Source: Bacteroidales bacterium (GTDB taxonomy: Bacteria > Bacteroidota > Bacteroidia > Bacteroidales > VadinHA17). From it: DNA of 64,000 bases. Below are positions 57,217 through 64,000 of the stretch, in pieces (within the stretch, counting starts at the first letter, position 1; the number at the start of each line of letters is the position of its first letter). The position numbers were made by a program, and so were the translations under genes. The notes beneath the pieces were generated by a model. The model made no database searches, was not told the DNA's origin, and worked only from the letters and a program-made list of their open reading frames with translations. The stretch spans positions 43,053-107,052 of the forward strand of contig JALHSP010000119.1 of NCBI GenBank assembly GCA_022865305.1. The letters run 5' to 3'.

Positions 57217-58443
57217 TTATTTAAAAAAAGGATGGTTTAATAAATTATCAGCGTTCTCTTCCTGGGAAATACTAATATATCTTAAAAAACTTTTCTCTGT
57301 CCGGTGTCCTGTTATTTTCATAATTGTTATTGATGGTATTCCGGCCAAATATAAATTAGTTGCAAAACTTCTTCTGGCAGTATGTGTACAGATTAAGCTT
57401 GATTTCTTAACTGTGTTCTTGACCAATTTACCCCCCTTTGTTATCGAAACTTCAACTAAATCATTGATTTTTGCTAAGGTCCCTAAATGTTTAAGATTAA
57501 GGTTCATTTTTGGATTTGATAATGCTTGCGGTATTTCACCATTATACTTGCTTATTATCTCTCTGACATATCTATGAAGAGGAATAATAACTATTTCATT
57601 AGTCTTGCTTGTCCTCATCTTTATCTTATTCCCGTCAATAATATTTTCCTTCTTCAGTTCTGAGAAATCCGAGAATCTTAATCCTGTAAAACATCCTATA
57701 ATAAACAGATCCCTTACACCTTCTAGTTGTTTGTCCTTCTTCAGATCCAGATTGTATATTCTCCCTAATTCTTCAACACTCAGGTATATTTTATCCGGCT
57801 CTTCAACCGGCCTTTTGAACTTTCTTTTTTTATACTCAATAGTCTTGTTAATACCTCTATCAGTAGCTTCATTTAAGAACGTCTTTAATATCTTAATATG
57901 TTTCCCGATTGTATTTTGCGAATAGTTCGCCTTAGTCAAATAAGATACAAATGAATTATAAAACTCCAGGTCAATATCCTCGAATGAAAAATTCCTCTTT
58001 ATTGAAGTGCGAAAATCTTTCAATTTTCCCAAGGTCGTATTATATGCTTTAATTGTCCCTTTTGCCTTTAGTGACTTGCTATCTTCAACGTACTTATCAA
58101 TGAAAGAGAACAAATCATCCTTTTTACTATCTGCGAATCTTATTGTCTTATCAAGTTCCTTTTTTAATAATTCATTCGTCGGTTCCAACCCATCATTTAA
58201 TAATCTTCGGTAGGCAGTGTTTCCTTTTGATTCTAGGGACTTTAACCTTACATTGAACTCTGGGTATTCTGGAAACTTTTTTGTCTCCTTTGCCCTCTGA
58301 TTTTCGAAATTCCAGTAATCAGGATTAATCTTTTCACCCGTTGAATACTTAAGTCTTTTATTATTATAGCTTAAAAACAGATAAATAAGCGATTCACCCT
58401 TAACTTTTTTTGGTTCTTTCAGAAAGAAATTTACCTCTGCCAT
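57217..58443 (-). CDS. Tyrosine recombinase / integrase (Bacteroidetes type)
   Basis: GCFTGLRFSDFSELKKENI (Arg I), CTHTARRSFATNLYLAGIPSITIMKITGHRTEKSFLRYISISQEE (HxxR, H, Tyr). Confidence 0.95.
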   Translation of the reverse strand: MAEVNFFLKEPKKVKGESLIYLFLSYNNKRLKYSTGEKINPDYWNFENQRAKETKKFPEYPEFNVRLKSLESKGNTAYRRLLNDGLEPTNELLKKELDKTIRFADSKKDDLFSFIDKYVEDSKSLKAKGTIKAYNTTLGKLKDFRTSIKRNFSFEDIDLEFYNSFVSYLTKANYSQNTIGKHIKILKTFLNEATDRGINKTIEYKKRKFKRPVEEPDKIYLSVEELGRIYNLDLKKDKQLEGVRDLFIIGCFTGLRFSDFSELKKENIIDGNKIKMRTSKTNEIVIIPLHRYVREIISKYNGEIPQALSNPKMNLNLKHLGTLAKINDLVEVSITKGGKLVKNTVKKSSLICTHTARRSFATNLYLAGIPSITIMKITGHRTEKSFLRYISISQEENADNLLNHPFFK

Positions 58444-58625
58444 ATTTTATTTATTTTAGTCTTTCAAAGATAATAAAATATTATCAGGGGACTGTACAGG
58501 GGACAGAATTATTTAATTTGATTATTTTTCTTGATTTTTGATTATCTTTGTAAACTGCCATTAATTGACTGTTATAGAGAATAATTAAGTATAATCGAGT
58601 AAAACTAAGAATAAAAAAGAGTAGT

Positions 58626-58641
58626 CCAGCTGGGCCCACAT
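58626..58641 (+). repeat. attR core direct repeat
   Basis: ccagctgggcccacat, identical to the tRNA-Met 3' end copy. Confidence 0.88.
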
Positions 58642-58650
58642 GAAAATCAA

Positions 58651-58682
58651 ACACTTACAACTCCAAATTGTAGGTGTTTTTT
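58651..58682 (+). terminator. Intrinsic terminator just right of attR, probably the original tRNA-Met terminator
   Basis: ACACTTACAA-CTCCAAA-TTGTAGGTGT-TTTTT hairpin. Confidence 0.6.
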
Positions 58683-58683
58683 A

Positions 58684-58705
58684 TTTGGTGCCAGTTTGGT
58701 GCCAG
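58684..58705. repeat. Tandem 11-mer TTTGGTGCCAG x2
   Basis: Seen directly; 11-bp spacing like the GGGGAC pairs at the element ends. Confidence 0.7.
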
Positions 58706-59112
58706 GTTTTGGATGAAAATTAACTGTTTCTATTATAGATTCTCTTCCTTTCAAGTTACAGGAAGACAGCATCACACATGTTTAACAGTTCTGAATAATA
58801 ATTAGAAGAGTTCAGGTCACAACCTAATTAGGGCAATTAGACTATCCCACTCATACAAAATCAGCTGCATAAGTGGTTTCGTTTGTCTCTTTATTTGGTG
58901 ACATTGCAATTCCAAATGAGAATCATAGAGTACTTGTTATAAATAACAATGAAACGGAATTAAAATAATGTAGAATTTGTGATCATACTCTTAATAACTT
59001 TAAGCCCTTGTTTAAAAGACAATGAATTGCATAAAGTATTATTTTAGAGATTATTTATCTTTGTATAAGATTGGTCATTATTAATTATTTGAACTATTCA
59101 TAAATTATAACG

Positions 59113-59727
59113 ATGGAAAAAAAGTTTTGCACTAACGAAATGTTTGATACTATCCTTTATGAATCAGAACATTTCAAAGTAGTTCCATCTCTAGGATCAT
59201 TAATTGAGGGATGGGTATTGATTACACCCAAAAAGGAAGCATTAAATTTCAGCATGCTTTATGAAGATATATACTCTGAGTTGGAGTTGGTAATTTCTGA
59301 AATAAGGAATATCCAACATTCACTTTATGGGAATTCCATATTATTTGAGCATGGTCCAATGAAGAATGCCAGCAAAACAGGATGTGGAGTAGATTATGCT
59401 CATTTACATTTGGTGCCAACAAGATTAGATCTTATCTCTGGAATTCAAAAATTCTTACATGTTGATTTCAAATGGCAAGAAATAGTAGGTATTTCTGAAA
59501 TCAATAGTATTAATAGGGATTTGCAAGATTACCTCTATTATCGAACACTTGATAATCGCCATTTTTGTACGTTCAATCAAGAATTTCCAAGTCAAATTTT
59601 TCGTCAAGTTATTGCCTATTCTCTAGGATTTCCTGAGAGGTATAACTGGAAAGAATATCCAGAATTAGCTGTTATTAATAAAACAATTCAAGATTTCGCA
59701 TCAATCAAAGTTTGCCATGAGCAATGA
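59113..59727 (+). CDS. HIT-like (histidine-triad superfamily) protein
   Basis: GWVLITPKKEALNFSML...ILFEHGP...VDYAHLHLVPTRLDL: HIT-like core with YAHLHLV in place of HxHxHxx. Confidence 0.7.
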   Translation: MEKKFCTNEMFDTILYESEHFKVVPSLGSLIEGWVLITPKKEALNFSMLYEDIYSELELVISEIRNIQHSLYGNSILFEHGPMKNASKTGCGVDYAHLHLVPTRLDLISGIQKFLHVDFKWQEIVGISEINSINRDLQDYLYYRTLDNRHFCTFNQEFPSQIFRQVIAYSLGFPERYNWKEYPELAVINKTIQDFASIKVCHEQ

Positions 59728-60295
59728 ATCAGGAAACAGTCCAGGTTTTGCACCATCTTACCCAACAGACGGTAGGGATATTGGAAATTGGAAAACTCGT
59801 TATCCAAAGGAAGCACAAAAAACAATTATCCTTGAAGCTATATACTTAGGATTAATACTTCTTCTTGTTCCTTGTTTTCTTTTATTATTTATTCTTTTAA
59901 AAGATCAACAGTTCTTTAATAACCAAATTATAAGAAAATACTCCTTCGCTTGGCTTGGTGGGACATTTGGGGGAGTTTTATTCTCATTAAAATGGTTATA
60001 TCATTCTATAGCTAAGAATATTTGGAATGAGGATAGACGATTATGGAGGTTATTTACTCCTCATCTCTCTGGCGGTTTTTCTTTTGCCATGGTTGTCCTT
60101 ATTTCATCAAATTTGATTAATGTTTTTAATCCTGAAGCCTTAAATAGATTAGGGACGATTTTTGGTATTGGTTTTTTGACTGGGTATTTTTCTGATTATG
60201 CAATTGGTAAATTTACTGATGTAGCTAAATCATTGTTTGGTACAAATCAGAAACAAGATTCTCTAACAGGGAATCAAAAAGATTCAAATGCCTGA
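59717..60295 (+). CDS. Hypothetical four-TM membrane protein
   Basis: Hydrophobic segments LEAIYLGLILLLVPCFLLLFILL, FAWLGGTFGGVLFSL, GGFSFAMVVLISSNLI, GTIFGIGFLTGYFSDYAIG; overlaps both neighbours. Confidence 0.7.
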   Translation: MSNESGNSPGFAPSYPTDGRDIGNWKTRYPKEAQKTIILEAIYLGLILLLVPCFLLLFILLKDQQFFNNQIIRKYSFAWLGGTFGGVLFSLKWLYHSIAKNIWNEDRRLWRLFTPHLSGGFSFAMVVLISSNLINVFNPEALNRLGTIFGIGFLTGYFSDYAIGKFTDVAKSLFGTNQKQDSLTGNQKDSNA

Positions 60296-62780
60296 ACTTA
60301 ATAAATATATTTTATTTAGTCAGGATTTTATACATGCCTCCCTCGAAAATTCTGGAGTTAAAGCATATAACCTTATTAAATATGGCTTAAACACCCCTGA
60401 TTTTTTAATTATCACGAATGAACTTTATTCACTGTGGTTAGAAAAAGAAGAATCTATAAGTGAATCAGAATCATTCCTACGAACAATAATCTCATATTTT
60501 GTAAACCGAGGCATTAATTCAATCATTGTCAGATCTAGTGCTGTTAATGAACAATTTGGAGAACGAGGCTTATTTGTGAGTGAGATTTGTAAGCCCCGAA
60601 ATAACTTGTTACTTCAAGTAATAATAAAAATCTATGAGGATTTTAAAAAGAAGTGCAATACTAATAAAATTGCCCTATTAATTCAGGAATACAAAGAGCC
60701 CATTGTAATAGGACATTTATCAAATGAAAGAAGGGTAACACCAAAAAAGGAGAATTGGTTTGTAGAAAAGGAGATACGTTCAGAAAAAGAAATATCACTA
60801 ACAAAATTTAGGACTTCAGGTAATGAAAAAAAGGGATTGGATTATTCTATATATTCCTGCTTAAATATTAAATCGTTGAATTATAGCCTTGAATCAATTG
60901 CCTCCTTTTTTTGTAGAGAAGATTATAGATTTCATATTGAATGGTTATGGGACGGAAAGGTGTTCTGGATTTTGCAGATTGATGAGGAAATTAATAAGAA
61001 TCAAGGTATAAAACCAGGTAGTGAATGGATCAAAGGAAGATGGAACCAAAGTAAAAATCCTTTTACTGATCTAAAAGGACTTGAAGTATTTGAAACAATT
61101 GAAACTTCACGGAAAAACTGGCCTAAAATATCATGCATCAAGTCATTTCGTGAATTAGAACTACCTTTTTGGCAAATTTTTATTCTGGAAAATGAGAGTA
61201 TTATTGAAAGCTTATTTGCTGGCCACCCTGACCTTTCCTTAATATCAGATTTAAAAAATCTATTGACCTCACCAATTGTAATTAGAAGCGATGTAAGAGA
61301 TAATCAAGAATTGTTGCTAGCGAGAACTGATACAATATTTAACTTAGACAGTGCATTAGAGTTTTTAATAAGCGAATCACAAAGATTTATTAACGGAGGA
61401 TTAAGGTCAGACCAATTCTGCTTTCTGATACATAAGTTTATTGTTTCTGTGGCTGGAGCCCTAGCCTATGCAAAACCTAACCTGGAAAGGGTTAGAATAG
61501 ATTCAACATGGGGAATTGTAGACGGCCTGTATTTTTATCCTCATGATTCTTATGAAGTTGATATAAGAGCAGAAAAAATCGCAAAGAAACTCAGATGTAA
61601 GCATAAGTATGTTGACTTTGATGAGAACGGGACATGGTATGCAAAAGAGGCAGGTATTAATTTTGATTGGAGACAATCTATAACGGACTATCAAATTTCA
61701 CAAATAGCAACCATGACTCAATCGATAGTTGATAAGCTTGAGAAACCTACGACTGTAATGTTTTTCATCAATAAGAGAAAAGGGTTGCCAGAAGTATTAC
61801 CTTGGTTTTATTCTATTGATGAAATATATGATTCTAAAACTGATTATACTGACATAATCTTTTCAGAGAAAAAAATAATTATTAACTCAAAAGATGACTT
61901 TTATAGATATAAAGATCTTGATTTCAGTCAACACAAAAAGAATAAATTAAAACTATGCTTGGACGTTGACCTTTTAAGAGATAAGGATTTTATTGAAGAA
62001 ATCGCAGATTTTGCAAAAGAAAATGACTTTGTAGTTGATATGGAAGGGAGCATTCTGTCGCATCCTTATTATGTTCTAAGATCAAAAGGTGTAGTTGTCC
62101 GATGTTTCAATCCTCTTGATATAAGTCCCTCCACCAAAGAGTTTTATAAACTTGTGAGAGATCAAATTCCAATCAAAATCGAAAGCCAAAATGAGACTGT
62201 TATTAGCACCAAGGTGTTACCTGGTGAGCTTCTCAACTATTTGAAAGAAAAGGCAATAGAAGAGGCTTTTGAATTGTACTGGAGTAGAGATAACGATAAT
62301 ACTATTGAGGAACTTTCGGATTTATTTGAAGTCATTATTGGCGTGTGTAAAGCCTTTGGAATCGAATTAAAGGAAATTGAAAAGATTGCTGAAAAGAAAA
62401 GGCAGAAAAGAGGTGGATTTAATGAGGGAGTATATCTTATTGCTACAAAAGAAAACTCTCTATTTCAGCTTACAAAACCTGAACAAAAACTCTTTTCTGA
62501 AAGCAGTGAAAAACAGAAAATAAATGTCCCAATAAAACCTGTCATTAAATTTTTTCAAAAAGGTCAAATTCGAAATTTAAAATCGCTTTCAAAAGTTGAT
62601 AAATTCGAATTATCATATATCAATAACTACAATTCATTATCAAATAAATTTAAGTACCTGTTAAAAGATGAGAATTATAATGGCATCACTATTGAATATA
62701 AAGAAAAGTGCATCAAGATATCATTAGAAAAAATCGACTTCTCTCCTGAAAAAGGTCAGATGGATTTATTTAAGGAATAG
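60288..62780 (+). CDS. PPDK/PEP-synthase N-terminal (ATP-grasp)-like protein with swivel-like SH motif and C-terminal MazG-like domain
   Basis: GVKAYNLIKYGLNTPDFLIIT, IIVRSSAVNEQFGERGLFVS, VRIDSTWGIVDGLYFYP; GSILSHPYYVLRSKGVVV; FYKLVRDQIPIKIE...EKAIEEAFEL...EELSDLFEVIIGVCKAFGI...KRGGF. Confidence 0.72.
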   Translation: MPELNKYILFSQDFIHASLENSGVKAYNLIKYGLNTPDFLIITNELYSLWLEKEESISESESFLRTIISYFVNRGINSIIVRSSAVNEQFGERGLFVSEICKPRNNLLLQVIIKIYEDFKKKCNTNKIALLIQEYKEPIVIGHLSNERRVTPKKENWFVEKEIRSEKEISLTKFRTSGNEKKGLDYSIYSCLNIKSLNYSLESIASFFCREDYRFHIEWLWDGKVFWILQIDEEINKNQGIKPGSEWIKGRWNQSKNPFTDLKGLEVFETIETSRKNWPKISCIKSFRELELPFWQIFILENESIIESLFAGHPDLSLISDLKNLLTSPIVIRSDVRDNQELLLARTDTIFNLDSALEFLISESQRFINGGLRSDQFCFLIHKFIVSVAGALAYAKPNLERVRIDSTWGIVDGLYFYPHDSYEVDIRAEKIAKKLRCKHKYVDFDENGTWYAKEAGINFDWRQSITDYQISQIATMTQSIVDKLEKPTTVMFFINKRKGLPEVLPWFYSIDEIYDSKTDYTDIIFSEKKIIINSKDDFYRYKDLDFSQHKKNKLKLCLDVDLLRDKDFIEEIADFAKENDFVVDMEGSILSHPYYVLRSKGVVVRCFNPLDISPSTKEFYKLVRDQIPIKIESQNETVISTKVLPGELLNYLKEKAIEEAFELYWSRDNDNTIEELSDLFEVIIGVCKAFGIELKEIEKIAEKKRQKRGGFNEGVYLIATKENSLFQLTKPEQKLFSESSEKQKINVPIKPVIKFFQKGQIRNLKSLSKVDKFELSYINNYNSLSNKFKYLLKDENYNGITIEYKEKCIKISLEKIDFSPEKGQMDLFKE

Positions 62781-63072
62781 CTTATCCTCATGTCTTAACC
62801 CCCTATAAGTTGGACAGATTTATTAAAAGAATTTAGTGCAAATCATCTTTGGATAAGCCCAGAACGACTATCAATTTTGGTGGACATGAGCAAACCTATA
62901 TGTTGATAGTGTCTCCAGTGACAAATTTGACATGTCTGGTTCAATTTTAATACCCTGTAGACAGTTTTAATCTTCTAAATTTACAATATTGTCAAATTAT
63001 CGGATTGGCCCATAAAATATGACTCTTCTTATATTATGCTTCGTCAAGAGAAAGGCGTATTTTGGTCCGATT

Positions 63073-63675
63073 ATGAAAAATCTCATCATACATCCAGGAG
63101 ACCAAACTACGGATTTCCTTATCCCAATGTATGCTAACCTCAAAAACAAAACTGTTGTCAAAGGTGGTATTACAAAATTGGAATTACGGGAACTTATTGT
63201 ATCCTATGATAGGGTTCTTATGCTTGGCCATGGTTCTCCATATGGATTATTAAATCCTGATCAGTTTCCTGATGCGGGTTCATATATAATTGATAATTCG
63301 ATGGTTTTACCGTTAATGAACAAATCAAACAGCATATATATTTGGTGCTTCGCCAGTAAATTCGTCCATCAACATGAACTCTCAGGGCTGTGCACTGGGA
63401 TGTTCATCAGCGAAGTCAGAGAAGCGAATTCCTACTGTTTTGATAACATAGATGAGAATTTGATAGATCAGTCAAATGAGAGATTCTCTTGGATAGTATC
63501 AAAATATTTAAGCCAGCCGATTGAGATCTTGTACCAAAAATTACTGTATGAGTATGAGCTGCTAGCAAGAACAAACCCCATAGCTAGATTTAACCTTGAA
63601 CGCTTGTACATTAGATCCCGAAATATAGAAAAATATAGACGGGTTATTCATTGTTTTTCAAATTACAGAAAGTAA
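63073..63675 (+). CDS. Uncharacterised protein with MLGHG and YIWC motifs (caspase/CHAT-like fold is speculative)
   Basis: MKNLIIHPGDQTTDFLIPMYANLKNKTVVKGGITKLELRELIVSYDRVLMLGHGSPYGLLN...SIYIWCFASKFVHQHELSGLCTGMFISEV; ORF extends upstream to 63019. Confidence 0.65.
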   Translation: MKNLIIHPGDQTTDFLIPMYANLKNKTVVKGGITKLELRELIVSYDRVLMLGHGSPYGLLNPDQFPDAGSYIIDNSMVLPLMNKSNSIYIWCFASKFVHQHELSGLCTGMFISEVREANSYCFDNIDENLIDQSNERFSWIVSKYLSQPIEILYQKLLYEYELLARTNPIARFNLERLYIRSRNIEKYRRVIHCFSNYRK

Positions 63676-64000
63676 AGAAATTTCAGATTTGCTAATGCAA
63701 AGGTAATTTGATAACTTTCTGGTGTATTCTATATAGAAATATTAAATCTTATGGCTCGACCAATTGAATCTCAATTATATAGAGAACTAGTTGAATCATG
63801 TTTCAATTTCATAGGGAGAGGAACCCGAGAAATCAATGAAATATATGAATCAGTACAAATTTTACTACCGTATACAAACATTACCACCAAACAGAACATT
63901 TTGATACCACCCTTCTGAGTTGTTGATCTGTTATAGGATTCTGGACCTTGTTTTTTGCTTTATTCCGGTGAAGATTTTCATGTTCGGTTCTCAACTCAAA

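Larger units (their letters stand above)
52357..58641. mobile_element. tRNA-Met-integrated element (~6.3 kb) with tyrosine integrase, HTH/excisionase-like protein, HUH Rep and one large cargo gene
   Basis: 16-bp direct repeat ccagctgggcccacat at 52357-52372 (within the tRNA 3' end) and 58626-58641; integrase next to the right repeat. Confidence 0.85.

Noticed and set aside
63751-63918. Small ORF MARPIESQLYRELVESCFNFIGRGTREINEIYESVQ... (55 aa)
   Set aside because: Plausible start but short, no recognised family, and near the window edge; could be a truncated gene but cannot be supported.

Overview
This 64 kb window looks like a Bacteroidetes (Bacteroidales/Marinilabiliales-like) chromosome, judged from TAnnTTTG-type -7 boxes, an UpxY-family NusG paralogue, BlaR1/TonB hybrids and A2M+PbpC gene pairs. 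From 1 to about 52.3 kb it is mostly ordinary backbone: sugar transferase, UpxY, DksA-like, UXS-like epimerase, ileS, sirtuin, ubiX, ribE, dnaG, A2M-pbpC, corA, a BlaR1/BlaI pair, ispD, an acyl-CoA ligase, an amino-sugar-like ROK/SIS/PIG-L/PFK cluster, lgt, and an mtnA-aldolase-mtnP cluster. Short palindromic and short-period repeats are scattered between these genes. At 52.3 kb a tRNA-Met(CAT) gene is the target of a ~6.3 kb integrated element (52357-58641). A 16-bp direct repeat of the tRNA 3' end (ccagctgggcccacat) bounds it. It carries a tyrosine integrase, an excisionase-like HTH protein, an HUH rolling-circle-type Rep split by an apparent -1 frameshift at A6, and one large surface/macroglobulin-like cargo gene. 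Beyond attR the sequence becomes visibly AT-richer. It holds a translationally coupled three-gene operon (HIT-like protein, four-helix membrane protein, and a PPDK/PEP-synthase-like ATP-grasp protein with an SH swivel-like motif and a C-terminal MazG-like domain). An uncharacterised protein with LGHG and WC motifs follows. This operon and the Rep/integrase element are the best candidates for undescribed systems. All family calls come from motif recognition by eye; no database search was run.
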